Shown here: piece by piece, positions 8,501-17,021 of the stretch
Layout: each line of letters opens with the position of its first letter
Numbering within the stretch: position 1 is the stretch's first letter
Source of the DNA: an uncultured bacterium
GTDB taxonomy: Bacteria > Vulcanimicrobiota > CADAWZ01
Direction of reading: 5' to 3'
Assembly: GCA_902790465.1 (NCBI GenBank)
Contig: CADASF010000006.1
Span: forward strand, 1-64,000
Length of the DNA: 64,000 bases
Notes under the pieces: generated by a model
What the model was told of the DNA's origin: nothing
Seen by the model: only the letters and a program-made list of their open reading frames with translations
Database searches by the model: none
Made by a program: the position numbers and the translations under genes

Positions 8501-11230
8501 TCCTCCGTCAATAGATGTCTTTTTGACACTATTCCATTCTCTCTTTACAATGTTGAGTTTCATTGGGCGTGAACCATAAGATTTTCCTGTTGAATCAAAA
8601 CATGCTGCTTTGATATTAAATTCTTTGTCTGCAAATCCTATATATGATTCTGGTTTCAATCCTGGGAAAATTTCGGATTTGTGCCAAATTATTTTTGCAG
8701 ATGAAGAAATTTGAGTTTTTGAAGCCTTTGATGTTGCTTCAAAAGTCAATGTTGCATCTTGTGGAAGTTTAGAAACATCAAATTCAGCCTTTAATGTTTT
8801 TGTTCCCTTGTCATCAAGTTTATCTTCTCCTGAGGCAAGTCTATTTACAAAATCATTGTCTTCATATCCTAAAAGATCTCTGCTTCCAAAGCTATATTCT
8901 TCACAACCTTTTGGAATAAAATATGTTGGAGAGGCTGTTAAAACCCAATCAAGTTTTCCATTTTGTAGAGGAGCACCAAAGAGCCAAGATGTTTTTACAG
9001 AAACTTCTGCATTTCCTTCTCCAAAAATTTCTGTTTTCTTTGATTTAACTTCAGAAGATAAGTCAGCTGCTTTGTATTCTTGTATATTGAAATTAAAGTT
9101 GCCTATATACAAGCGATCGTTTTCATTCTTAGGATTGTCGAGTTTTTGATAAACACTGCCGAAACAATAGCCAGAAGCTACATCTTTTGAAAGTTGGATA
9201 TCAAAATTTGAAGTTCCCATTTCTGATTTCTTGAAATCTTTTTGGAATATTTTCTGACCTCTTGAATCATTTACTTCAACAAAGAAATTATTTTCTTCTG
9301 GGATTTTAAAGCCACTGTCTGATTTCTCTCTTATAATACCTTTTACAGATACCTTATCACCTGGTTTATATAGTTCTCTATCTGTGAAGAAAGCAGTTTT
9401 ATAAGGATTAGAATATCTGTATGAATCGCAATTAATACCATCGAGATCCCAAATTGATACATTCCAAGAATAATTGGTATTTATAAAAGCGAGATCATTT
9501 CCTTTTGAAGCGAAAACATATAATGTCTTGTCATCAAGGTCTTTAATTGCTTTTTTGACATCATAGAACCAAAAACATCCATTTTCATCTGTTTTTCCTG
9601 TCCAGAGAACTTTTGAATTGTAATCTCTTATTTCAATATCAACATCTTTTAATGATTCTGAAGTTGTTGCATGTGTAACCCATATAAAACCATTTTCTGG
9701 TGATATTTTTGCATGTAGAGATAAATTTGTAAACTGAACAAGAGAATTGTCTGAGCTATTTATGTTTTCGGGGTTGTTTACATCAATAAAGAGAACTCCT
9801 GTCTTTTCTTCGAGTGAAAGATATTTATCGAGAGGAAGTAGGAAATTGCTCTTTATATTTTTCTTGCAGTTTGTGTCAAGTGTTTCCCTTTTGTATTCAG
9901 GATTTTGTTCTGCAAGTTTTCTAACTTTTTCAGCACTGTAATAGGAATTATTAGCATATTCCATTATGTCATCTTTACTCATTCTCTTTACAGTTGTAGT
10001 AACTTTTGGAACATTCAAAACTGTAATTGGGAATGCTGGTTTTTGTGTTGTATGTAATACACACTCACGACCTTGTATGAAATATGAAGGATAATAATCA
10101 CCTGTTCTGAATGTTGTGGTGATATCTTTTCCTAATTTATTTCCATTTACATCAGTTAGTTCTCCCTTTAATGTCATCTTATATTCAGTATCTGCTTTTA
10201 AATGAAGATCATAAACAGAAACTGTCTTAGAAGCATATTCTGAATTTGATTCAGGAACTTTGACCTCAGGAGAAAAAGAAATATATTTATTTAAATCTTT
10301 TTGTCTAACTGGATTTGCAAAGTTAAGAGACAAATCTGAATCAGGAGTTGGCTTTTCTGCATTCAATCCATTAAATGCAAATTCACTTTCAGTTACAAAG
10401 TTGAGTAGATACTCATTTGTCATTGAAAGTTCGCCAGATGTCAAATCCTTGATTTTAATCTTATAAGCAGTATTTTTCTGAAGAGGATTTGATGGGACTA
10501 CTAAAAGAGTTTTTGAAATATCCCAATTTTCATCAGGAAGGTCTGTCTTAGAAGGAGTTTTGACACTAAAACTTACATTTTCTTCACTCTTTCCGTCTTT
10601 AACCAATGTCAATTTTTTCTGTAATTCATCTGATGAGATCTTTTGATTAAAAAGAAGTGCAATAGGTTTATTTACAGAAAAACATTTTGAAGAGACTATT
10701 CCAAAATTACTTGTATTATTGGGATTGCTACTTTTAACTAATGGTGGAAGATATGAAAAAGTCCATACATATTCTTGACCAAGAGTTTTTTCAGAAGTTG
10801 ATTTTACATCTCCTGAAATTGTAACTTTGTATTTTTTTCCAGCTTCGAGTGGTTTTTCTGGAATAAAAGTTACAGTAGAAGTGCCTATCCAACGGTATTC
10901 GCCTTTAATAGAAGGTGATATTGTGAACCAAGAAGCACAATCTGCCTTGTCAGTAGAAGGTGAAAGTGGAACCATTGGAGTTGAGAAAACAACTGTTATT
11001 GCTTTACCGTCTTCTTCTGCTATTACATTTCCATAAGGCAGTGCACTTATGACAGAAGGAGCTGTTGATTCATCAGCTGAAACTGCTGGAACACTTGAAA
11101 AAAGGACTTTTTTTGCCTTAGTTCCACCAGAAGGATTTTCTCCTCCCCCTCCTTTGCCACCGAATTTACAGCCTGTCAATGAAAATGCAGTAAGCAAAAT
11201 CAAGACCAATACTAATATATTTTTAAACAA
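5576..11230 (-). CDS. Bacterial alpha-2-macroglobulin lipoprotein with intact thioester
   Basis: A 1884-residue envelope protein with a lipoprotein signal (lipobox LTGC, C21) followed by a Gly/Lys linker. It then has an N-terminal Ig-like domain with ALPYGNV, a series of MG domains (GSVYQKLDNPKNEND, YKPGDKVSVKGI, YKPGEKANVTLIV), the A2M bait/complement region (AVVDEGVLSL, WNPSIITDSNGKATISFDLPD near residues 1200-1230) and the thioester motif CLEQ at C1405 inside the alpha-helical TED domain. Bacterial A2M traps attacking proteases by covalent thioester capture and guards the periplasm. Its frequent partner, penicillin-binding protein 1C, is not adjacent; the gene appears monocistronic with its own promoter (11302-11330) and terminator (5497-5541). 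A GGAGG site precedes ATG 11230. Confidence 0.92.
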   Translation of the reverse strand: MFKNILVLVLILLTAFSLTGCKFGGKGGGGENPSGGTKAKKVLFSSVPAVSADESTAPSVISALPYGNVIAEEDGKAITVVFSTPMVPLSPSTDKADCASWFTISPSIKGEYRWIGTSTVTFIPEKPLEAGKKYKVTISGDVKSTSEKTLGQEYVWTFSYLPPLVKSSNPNNTSNFGIVSSKCFSVNKPIALLFNQKISSDELQKKLTLVKDGKSEENVSFSVKTPSKTDLPDENWDISKTLLVVPSNPLQKNTAYKIKIKDLTSGELSMTNEYLLNFVTESEFAFNGLNAEKPTPDSDLSLNFANPVRQKDLNKYISFSPEVKVPESNSEYASKTVSVYDLHLKADTEYKMTLKGELTDVNGNKLGKDITTTFRTGDYYPSYFIQGRECVLHTTQKPAFPITVLNVPKVTTTVKRMSKDDIMEYANNSYYSAEKVRKLAEQNPEYKRETLDTNCKKNIKSNFLLPLDKYLSLEEKTGVLFIDVNNPENINSSDNSLVQFTNLSLHAKISPENGFIWVTHATTSESLKDVDIEIRDYNSKVLWTGKTDENGCFWFYDVKKAIKDLDDKTLYVFASKGNDLAFINTNYSWNVSIWDLDGINCDSYRYSNPYKTAFFTDRELYKPGDKVSVKGIIREKSDSGFKIPEENNFFVEVNDSRGQKIFQKDFKKSEMGTSNFDIQLSKDVASGYCFGSVYQKLDNPKNENDRLYIGNFNFNIQEYKAADLSSEVKSKKTEIFGEGNAEVSVKTSWLFGAPLQNGKLDWVLTASPTYFIPKGCEEYSFGSRDLLGYEDNDFVNRLASGEDKLDDKGTKTLKAEFDVSKLPQDATLTFEATSKASKTQISSSAKIIWHKSEIFPGLKPESYIGFADKEFNIKAACFDSTGKSYGSRPMKLNIVKREWNSVKKTSIDGGTSWVCEKKDTPVTELTANGSEYDFKFTPKNSGYYVAKLTVSDKKNVEAVSETGFYVSGSDSFGWLQEDSSAFKLNSDKKIYKPGDTAKIFIPSPYKSAKALITIERNGVTFRQIIKIDKGNAVVTIPVESGNIPGIYVSALILPIYNSPDEVLESSFRVGYAKLQVVADSNKLSVEIKPDKKDYKPGEKANVTLIVKDSAGKPVKSEVTLAVVDEGVLSLTGYRLPNLFDNFYNDIELCVNTYEANCNFVDLASYAEKGKNGGGGPDSDSVFSNLRKNFKDTAYWNPSIITDSNGKATISFDLPDNLTSFRIMADACNEKSFSNMSSELVTVSKPIVVKSAVPFFAHIGDEMLCGVSVVNNSKSNVKVTTKMTQNDMELLDSSDSKSVSIPAGAEMPILFKLKATKNVNASFYFVTDADSEHDELKAVIPVIPSNTGIQTEFLSGVTNGSSVSEKIDINGEVIPESVRLKVFAGSCGYDQLKDAFNYLKNYKYDCLEQITSKIFPYADAPDFIRFIGEGRNEAEVQKWIKSAQARQLSDGGFALWEGANSSSEYLSCYVMNALGGLDRQGVSVPKDMINSGKNYIGRIAKRAMNDKSWKDGVSDKEKYFIKAYALYDLYLLKSNDDASLNVLFEKSEDIGINAQAMLLKAMHLKGAGYYDEDILKDRIMNKMRIEGKNAWFESDSCSIPYTYSSDVSTTSLAFSALTEIYKNFPESEKVLHWLNSKRPKGMWSNTHENALAISAVSRSIAIGGESDGNFQASVRLGDSEIAKGMISSRGSSGVSAEVPMNDVGKKVDLTFEKNSSGNMYYSADLTWQPKGTMPSVNKGFSVLKIIEPVDGKKASDFTEGNVYKVTVSVSSQYDRNFVMLEDAVPAGFEVIKTGFETESSYYAQVLSSIRSQQAKKNGWRTFDHQEYYNDRVISFATNMSKGEHLFTYLVRANYKGKYSMFPAKAFLMYSPEVYGCSNSSEIEIK

Positions 11231-11246
11231 AATTCCTCCTTATAGG

Positions 11247-11302
11247 TTAAAGTAATTTTCAAAATATTAAAGTTGTATTAGTATTTTTGAAAATTACTTT
11301 AA
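11247..11302. repeat. 18-bp perfect palindrome in the macroglobulin leader
   Basis: Arms 11247-11264 and 11285-11302 are exact inverted copies separated by 20 bases. The outer arm touches the -10 element of the promoter at 11302-11330 and covers the predicted transcription start. This position suits either a repressor operator or a stabilising 5-prime mRNA hairpin. It has no T run in the gene direction, so it is not a terminator. Confidence 0.6.
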
Positions 11303-11330
11303 TAATATTGTTCTAATATAATAATATCAA
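11302..11330 (-). promoter_or_regulatory. Sigma-70-type promoter for the macroglobulin gene
   Basis: Read on the minus strand: TTGATA (11330-11325), 17 bases, TATTAT (11307-11302). The predicted start at about 11295 gives a leader of some 65 bases before ATG 11230. The same TTGATA hexamer with 17-base spacing is seen before prs and rfbF. Confidence 0.65.
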
Positions 11331-11337
11331 AATAATA

Positions 11338-11376
11338 TAAAAAAACAAGACCTATTTTAAAAAAAATAGGTCTTAT
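11338..11376 (-). terminator. Intrinsic terminator of the O-antigen-type operon
   Basis: Stem AAGACCTATTTT (11347-11358) with AAAATAGGTCTT (11363-11374), followed on the minus strand by a T-rich run. It lies about 75 bases beyond the gtrA-like gene, the last of the operon. Confidence 0.8.
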
Positions 11377-11450
11377 TTATATTTTTTTTATTTTTTTAGA
11401 ACAAATGTTTAGTTAAATTTATGGGAGTATGTCAATATTTATTGATTAGT

Positions 11451-11921
11451 TTATTTTTTGCCAAAAGCCCAAAATTTGTTTAAAATAAAATTAATAGGAA
11501 CACATAAAAGATTATTTATCAACGGAGCTATAATTTTTGATATTCCAAAAATTTCAATCCACACATAAGATAAAACATTTGTCAAAATAATTCCTGTAAA
11601 ACCATAAGAAGCATAAGTTTTCAAGAGAGATTTTAATATATTTCTGTTTTCCTTGCCATCTGAAAAAACAAATTTGTTATTCCAATAAAATGACCAAAGG
11701 ACACTCAAAATAAAAGAAATTATATTTCCTGCATAGTAATCCCACCAAAAATTGAATGGTTTTAACAAAAACAAAACAGCTATATTTATTAAATAGCTTA
11801 CTATTGTATTTGTAACTCCAACAATGCAAAATTTTATAAATTGAGCTGCAGATTCAACTTTTTTTTCTTGAATTTCAATGTGTAATATCTTAAATGTCTT
11901 TTCTACTATTTTTTTTATCAT
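11451..11921 (-). CDS. GtrA-family membrane protein (putative lipid-linked sugar flippase)
   Basis: A 156-residue protein with four hydrophobic segments (about 28-50, 60-80, 100-120, 130-148) and the GtrA signature FCIVGVTNTIVSYLINI near the first helix. GtrA-like proteins are thought to flip undecaprenyl-phosphate-linked sugars across the membrane and work with GtrB-type glycosyltransferases; one of that type is encoded at 18004-18960 in the same operon. The start is directly next to the rfbG stop. Function as flippase is known for the family only in part. Confidence 0.85.
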   Translation of the reverse strand: MIKKIVEKTFKILHIEIQEKKVESAAQFIKFCIVGVTNTIVSYLINIAVLFLLKPFNFWWDYYAGNIISFILSVLWSFYWNNKFVFSDGKENRNILKSLLKTYASYGFTGIILTNVLSYVWIEIFGISKIIAPLINNLLCVPINFILNKFWAFGKK

Positions 11922-12983
11922 CTAAATATCAAAATATTCTTTTATTTGCTTATCAGTAACATTTTTTATATCATTGCCAAATATATATTCAATATTCCAA
12001 TCAACTACTTTATTAATAGCTGTTTCTAAATGCCATTTTGGTCTCCAACCAAAAATAGATTTTATTTTTGAACAATCGAGTTTTAAAAAATTTGCTTCAT
12101 GATAAACATTATCACTTATATTTTTCCAAGTAATCTTTGTTTTGTTCTTTTCATTCCATTTTTTACAAAACATAGAAACAAGATTTCCTGTTTTCCAACA
12201 ATCTTCTTCGTTTGGACCAATATTGTAACAACCTTCTAATTCTTTGTCTTCATATTGCCTTTCTGCAATCATTAAATATGCCTCTATTGTCTCCATTACA
12301 TGCTGATATGGGCGTATTGAATATGGATTTCTGACAACGATATCTTTTTTATTTTCAATTGCTCTCACACAGTCAGGTATAATTCTGTCATTTGCAAAAT
12401 CTCCACCACCTATGACATTTCCAGCTCGACATGTGGAAATAGAAATATCTCTATCTTTGAAAAAAGAATTTTTGTAACTGCTTGTTACAAGTTCTGAACA
12501 AGATTTTGAATTTGAATAAGGATCAAAACCATTTAGTTCTTCATTTTCACGATATCCCCAATTCCATTCACGATTTAGATATACTTTGTCAGTAGTTACA
12601 TTTATGACAGAATTTACACTTGGGCAATTTCTTATAGCTTCCAAGATATTTACTGTCCCCATTACATTTGTCTCATAAGTATAGACTGGATTTTTATATG
12701 AATCTCTAACAATGGGCTGTGCAGCCATGTGAATAACAATATCTGGTTTATTTTCATTTAATACTTTTTGTAAAAAAGCAAGGTCTCTAATATCGCCATT
12801 TATTGAATTTATATCTCTTTTTATTTCGCAAAGTTCAAATAGTGATGGTTTTGTTGGTGGATTTAATGAATAGCCAATAACATCTGCCCCAGCAATCAAA
12901 AGAGTTCTACACATCCAACTTCCCTTAAAACCAGTATGACCAGTAATGAATACTTTTTTATTTTTGTAAAAATCAAAATTCAT
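11922..12983 (-). CDS. rfbG: CDP-glucose 4,6-dehydratase
   Basis: A 353-residue extended short-chain dehydrogenase that converts CDP-D-glucose to CDP-4-keto-6-deoxyglucose. Visible are the nucleotide-binding motif GHTGFKGSW (residues 15-23), the TTDKVY segment (about 129-134) and the YxxxK pair in DPYSNSKSCSEL near 155. The start overlaps the end of the ThDP gene by 11 bases; GGAG precedes the ATG. It supplies the substrate for RfbH (15676-17019), and its own substrate comes from RfbF (18965-19741). RfbF and RfbH nearby favour CDP-glucose over other dehydratases. Confidence 0.92.
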   Translation of the reverse strand: MNFDFYKNKKVFITGHTGFKGSWMCRTLLIAGADVIGYSLNPPTKPSLFELCEIKRDINSINGDIRDLAFLQKVLNENKPDIVIHMAAQPIVRDSYKNPVYTYETNVMGTVNILEAIRNCPSVNSVINVTTDKVYLNREWNWGYRENEELNGFDPYSNSKSCSELVTSSYKNSFFKDRDISISTCRAGNVIGGGDFANDRIIPDCVRAIENKKDIVVRNPYSIRPYQHVMETIEAYLMIAERQYEDKELEGCYNIGPNEEDCWKTGNLVSMFCKKWNEKNKTKITWKNISDNVYHEANFLKLDCSKIKSIFGWRPKWHLETAINKVVDWNIEYIFGNDIKNVTDKQIKEYFDI

Positions 12984-14607
12984 GATAATTCTCCAATTTT
13001 GGCTCTAAATCTTGGCATAAATTGCCTTTTGGAAGATATGGGATAAGTTTAATATCTTCGTCAATCTTAATTTCATATAATTCAGGGGTTTCTATTTTAG
13101 TCTTTAATTGTTCAATATCTTTTATATATTTGATTTCATAGGCATTTGCAATCTTTTCAAAATTAGGTGTTGAATATCCTGATTCTTTTGTTACATGTAA
13201 AAGTTCTTTGCCAAATAATTTTCTTTCATGGTCTAAAATCATGCCTGATCTGAAATTATTTACTAAAATTATCGTTATTGGTAGTTGCCATTGTGAAAGA
13301 TATTGTAACTCTTGAATATTGTATTGAAAACCTTGATCACCTATGACACATACAATATGTTTTCCTGTCGCATAATACGCTCCTATAGCCCTTGCTATTG
13401 CAACTCCAAGTGTTCCAAATGATTTGGAATAAAGCACATTACAATTAGGTCTTACTTTTTCAAAAGCCCTTGAAAACCAAAATTCATTATTTCCAATATC
13501 ACAGACAAATAATGTGTTTTCCTCATATCTTTTTATCACTTTTTCAAGTTCTGAAACAAAAATTGTTGTATCACAGTTGAAAAGTTCTTTTTTCAAATTG
13601 TTACAAACATCAAGCCAATTTTTATCACATTCCCACTTTAAGTCAATATGTTTCGCATCTATATTAAAATATTTTATATTTGGAATCTCTTTTTTTATTT
13701 CTTTTTCATCAATATCAAGTTGAATCACAAATTTATTATCAAATAATGGTCGAAAACTTTTTGAATTTATTGGAAAAGCCAATCTATTGCCTATTGATAT
13801 GATTAAATCAGCTTTTGATAATATAAAATTACTATACCTTATTCCATGGCTTCCAATATATCCAAAATAATATGGAGAATTTGACATCAAATCTTGTGAA
13901 GCTCTGCTCGAAATAAAAGGAATTTTTAAATTTTTGAAAAGACTATAACAATCAATATTTCTTAAACCATCTCCAATTAAAATAACTGGCTTTTTTGCTT
14001 TTTGTAATTTTGAATAAATATATTCTTTAGCTGATTTAATATCATCTTTTGTTTCAATTTCTCTTGTATTATTTTCTTCAAATATAACTTCTTGATTAAA
14101 TAATTTTGATGAGAAATCGAGAAAAACAGGTCCTTTTCGTCCTTGCATTGCAATTTTGCATGCATAATCGACCTTTTTTAAGTCTTCTAAAGAATCAATA
14201 TTGGCAGAAAATTTTGTAATATCACTGAGGAATGGAACTAAATCTATTTCTTGATTTTCTGAAAATCTTTTGTCAGATGTTCTTCTATCTCCATGGGCTG
14301 TCATAAACAATACTGGCAATGACTCTTGATATGCTTCACCAATGCTTGTGAGCATGTTCATGATTCCTGGTCCCCTTATGGCATAAGCAATACCCAATTT
14401 GCCACTTGCCTGTGCATAACCACATGCACAAAAACCAGCAGTCTGTTCATTATAAGTCAAATGTGGAACAATATGAGGAGCCTGCAATTTCATAGAATGA
14501 AGCAATGGCAAAATAACTCCACCAGGTATGCCAAACGCATGTAATCCCCTAGTCTCTCGTCCCCCATTATCTATTAAAATTTTAACAATATAATCTTTTA
14601 CAAACAT
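12973..14607 (-). CDS. ThDP-dependent acetolactate-synthase-like enzyme (YerE-like candidate)
   Basis: A 544-residue thiamine-diphosphate enzyme with the three-domain plan of acetolactate synthase. The catalytic glutamate lies in LTYNEQTAGFCACGYA (about residue 53), and the C-terminal ThDP/Mg motif begins at GDQGFQYNIQE and ends near LVNNFRSG. Acetohydroxyacid synthase itself is unlikely: the gene lies inside a deoxysugar operon with no branched-chain amino acid genes. In yersiniose synthesis the ThDP enzyme YerE transfers a two-carbon acetyl unit from pyruvate to C4 of CDP-4-keto-3,6-dideoxyglucose, and the operon supplies exactly that sugar. The role here is inferred from context. Only a weak ribosome site precedes ATG 14607. 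Confidence 0.75.
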   Translation of the reverse strand: MFVKDYIVKILIDNGGRETRGLHAFGIPGGVILPLLHSMKLQAPHIVPHLTYNEQTAGFCACGYAQASGKLGIAYAIRGPGIMNMLTSIGEAYQESLPVLFMTAHGDRRTSDKRFSENQEIDLVPFLSDITKFSANIDSLEDLKKVDYACKIAMQGRKGPVFLDFSSKLFNQEVIFEENNTREIETKDDIKSAKEYIYSKLQKAKKPVILIGDGLRNIDCYSLFKNLKIPFISSRASQDLMSNSPYYFGYIGSHGIRYSNFILSKADLIISIGNRLAFPINSKSFRPLFDNKFVIQLDIDEKEIKKEIPNIKYFNIDAKHIDLKWECDKNWLDVCNNLKKELFNCDTTIFVSELEKVIKRYEENTLFVCDIGNNEFWFSRAFEKVRPNCNVLYSKSFGTLGVAIARAIGAYYATGKHIVCVIGDQGFQYNIQELQYLSQWQLPITIILVNNFRSGMILDHERKLFGKELLHVTKESGYSTPNFEKIANAYEIKYIKDIEQLKTKIETPELYEIKIDEDIKLIPYLPKGNLCQDLEPKLENYHEF

Positions 14608-14635
14608 AACATATTACACTTATTTAATTTCCAAG

Positions 14636-15679
14636 TTAACAACTCAATCCGTTAAATTTTAACAATTTTAATAGATTCTCTTCTGTATATCTATGTCTAA
14701 GCTCTTCAGGCATATTTGACAAAATATCATTTATTTCTCTATAGGAAAATTTATGTTTTGCTCTTAACATGACAGAATATTTATATGCGACTTGATGTAT
14801 TGCAGGAAGAAGTCTTGTAACAGAATAGCCCCACAAAACTGGTTCACAATATTTTTCTATGACATCACAGGCATCGAGAATATATCCATAGTCATAATTT
14901 TTGCCAAAATATTTATTTAGATGATCTGAAATTATTTCAGTTTGTAGATTTCCTGCACCTTGTCCCATTCCAGTTATACAAGAATCAACTATTATATCTC
15001 GACTGTCATTTTCTATGCTTAAAAAATCAATTGCATTTGAAAATGCTAAATTCATATTGTTGTGTGCATGAAAACCTATTTTGATATTTGGATTTAATTT
15101 TTCATTATATTTATAAAAAAAACGCTCAATATCTGCTTTTTGCATATATCCATAACTGTCAACAAAATAAAGAGCATAGGCATTCATATCATTTGAATAA
15201 TCTATTAGCATTTGTATTTCATCTTCAGTATATCTCATAGTTAACATGGGTTGAACAAAGACTTTATATCCTTTTTCTGAAAGTGATTTACAAAATTCTA
15301 AAGATTTCTTTAATTCCGAGTACCTTAAAATTACTCTAACTCCAGTTATTAGATCTTTATCCCATTTAGGTATATTTTCAATAGGCGTATCTGGACCTCT
15401 GTAAAGAGCTGAAAACATCTGTCCTTTTTTGTTAGTTTTTGGAATTTTTTTTGAAATATCCTCAATTTTTTGATAAATTGCAAATTCCGTTTTATCATTT
15501 TTGGATATTTCTACAGCTCCAATCTCTACTATATCAACATTTGAATTTGAAATTTGATTTGCTACAATATCTATGTCTTCCAAAGAAAATTTCAAATCAG
15601 ATAAATTTTTATAAAAAGCGTCTTCAAGACCAAATCCGCCATCACGTAAAGTACAATCCAATAGTTGAATATTTCTCAT
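14636..15679 (-). CDS. DRE-TIM metallolyase (HMGL-like / 4-hydroxy-2-oxovalerate-aldolase-like)
   Basis: A 347-residue TIM-barrel enzyme of the HMGL-like superfamily. It begins with the diagnostic metal and substrate loop LLDCTLRDGGF (residues 5-15) and carries the HAHNNMNLAFSNA metal-binding segment near residue 205 and the TGMGQGAGN loop near 237. Family members cleave or form carbon-carbon bonds next to a 2-oxo acid (aldolases, isopropylmalate and citramalate synthases). Its start overlaps the rfbH stop by four bases (ATGA). Paired with the ThDP enzyme, it may provide or process the 2-oxo acid donor for the sugar branch. Substrate unknown. Confidence 0.75.
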   Translation of the reverse strand: MRNIQLLDCTLRDGGFGLEDAFYKNLSDLKFSLEDIDIVANQISNSNVDIVEIGAVEISKNDKTEFAIYQKIEDISKKIPKTNKKGQMFSALYRGPDTPIENIPKWDKDLITGVRVILRYSELKKSLEFCKSLSEKGYKVFVQPMLTMRYTEDEIQMLIDYSNDMNAYALYFVDSYGYMQKADIERFFYKYNEKLNPNIKIGFHAHNNMNLAFSNAIDFLSIENDSRDIIVDSCITGMGQGAGNLQTEIISDHLNKYFGKNYDYGYILDACDVIEKYCEPVLWGYSVTRLLPAIHQVAYKYSVMLRAKHKFSYREINDILSNMPEELRHRYTEENLLKLLKFNGLSC

Positions 15680-17019
15680 TTTAATTCCAATGCTTCTATA
15701 ATTGTATTTGACATTGTGTCAATCATTTTATCTGTCATTCTAGGATATACACCTACCCAAAATGTGTTGTTCATAATATAATCTGTATTTTCTAAGTTTC
15801 CAACAACTCTATAGGCATCTGTATTTCTTATACTGTCAAAGCAGGGATGTTTTATTATATTGCCTGCAAATAACATTCTCGTTTGTATTTTTTTATTTTC
15901 TATATATTTGACAATTTTATTTCTGTCTGTTCCATTTTTGCAAGTCATCATAAATCCAAACCAACTTGGATCGCTGTTTTCACATGGAACAGGTAATATC
16001 AATTTTTCATCTGCTCCACCTTTAACCAAATTGTCATGCAGTCTTGAAAAATTGTGTTTTCTTCTCTCAACAAATGTTGGAAATTTTTCTATTTGAGCAA
16101 CACCTACTGCTGCTTGCATATCTGTTGCTTTCAAATTATATCCGAAATGAGAATATACATATTTGTGATCATATCCTCTTGGCAATTCTCCAAATTGACC
16201 ATCAAAACGATGACCACAGAGATTGTCTTGTCCTGAACTACACATACATTCTCTTCCCCAATCTCTAATCGATCTAATTATTTTGTGAAGAAGAGGATTA
16301 TTTGTATAGACAGCTCCACCTTCACCCATTGTCATGTGGTGTGGAGGATAAAAACTCGATGTTCCAATATCACCAACAGTTCCCGTAAGATATTCTTTTC
16401 CATCAATAGTATATTTAGAACCAAGTGCATCACAATTATCTTCAATAAGCCAAAGATTGTGTTTTTTGCAAAATTCAACAACTGTTTTTAAATCAAATGG
16501 ATTTCCAAGAGTGTGGGCAATCATTACGACTTTTGTTTTGTCAGACAATGCTTTTTCTAAATATGTAACATCTATGTTATATTGAGGGATAGTTACATCT
16601 ACAAAAACAGGTACAACTCCATATTGAAGTGCAGGAGTAACAGTAGTTGGAAAACCAGCTGCAACTGTTATCATTTCATCTCCTCTTTTAACCTGTCTTT
16701 CTTTTAATAGTGGAGATGTCAATGTCATAAATGCAAGTAAATTTGCAGAAGAACCTGAATTTACCAAAGAACAGTATTTTATTTTCAAAAACTCAGCAAA
16801 CTTTTTTTCAAATTCTCTTGTATATCTTCCTGATGTAAGCCAAAATTCTAGTGATGAATCGACTAAATTTGTCATCTCTTTTGAATCATAGACACGAGAA
16901 GCATAGGGGATTCTATCTCCCTCTTTATATTCGGCTTTTTTATGAAACTTATTACAATATTCTTCTACAAGTGAAAGAATTTCTTTCCTTGCCTGTTCTT
17001 CTGTATGGTTTTCAAACAT
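15676..17019 (-). CDS. rfbH: CDP-4-keto-6-deoxyglucose 3-dehydrase (E1)
   Basis: A 447-residue DegT/DnrJ-fold protein. In place of the lysine used by sugar aminotransferases it has histidine (YPPHHMTMGEGG, H227-H228), the hallmark of RfbH/DdhC, which keeps its cofactor as PMP and removes the C3 hydroxyl. Clustered cysteines after RDWGRE (C258, C260, C268) match the [2Fe-2S] ligands. Length fits the family. The electron-supplying reductase (E3, DdhD) is not in the operon and must come from elsewhere. The start ATG 17019 lies two bases after the stop of the upstream SDR gene. Confidence 0.93.
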   Translation of the reverse strand: MFENHTEEQARKEILSLVEEYCNKFHKKAEYKEGDRIPYASRVYDSKEMTNLVDSSLEFWLTSGRYTREFEKKFAEFLKIKYCSLVNSGSSANLLAFMTLTSPLLKERQVKRGDEMITVAAGFPTTVTPALQYGVVPVFVDVTIPQYNIDVTYLEKALSDKTKVVMIAHTLGNPFDLKTVVEFCKKHNLWLIEDNCDALGSKYTIDGKEYLTGTVGDIGTSSFYPPHHMTMGEGGAVYTNNPLLHKIIRSIRDWGRECMCSSGQDNLCGHRFDGQFGELPRGYDHKYVYSHFGYNLKATDMQAAVGVAQIEKFPTFVERRKHNFSRLHDNLVKGGADEKLILPVPCENSDPSWFGFMMTCKNGTDRNKIVKYIENKKIQTRMLFAGNIIKHPCFDSIRNTDAYRVVGNLENTDYIMNNTFWVGVYPRMTDKMIDTMSNTIIEALELK

Positions 17020-17021
17020 GG

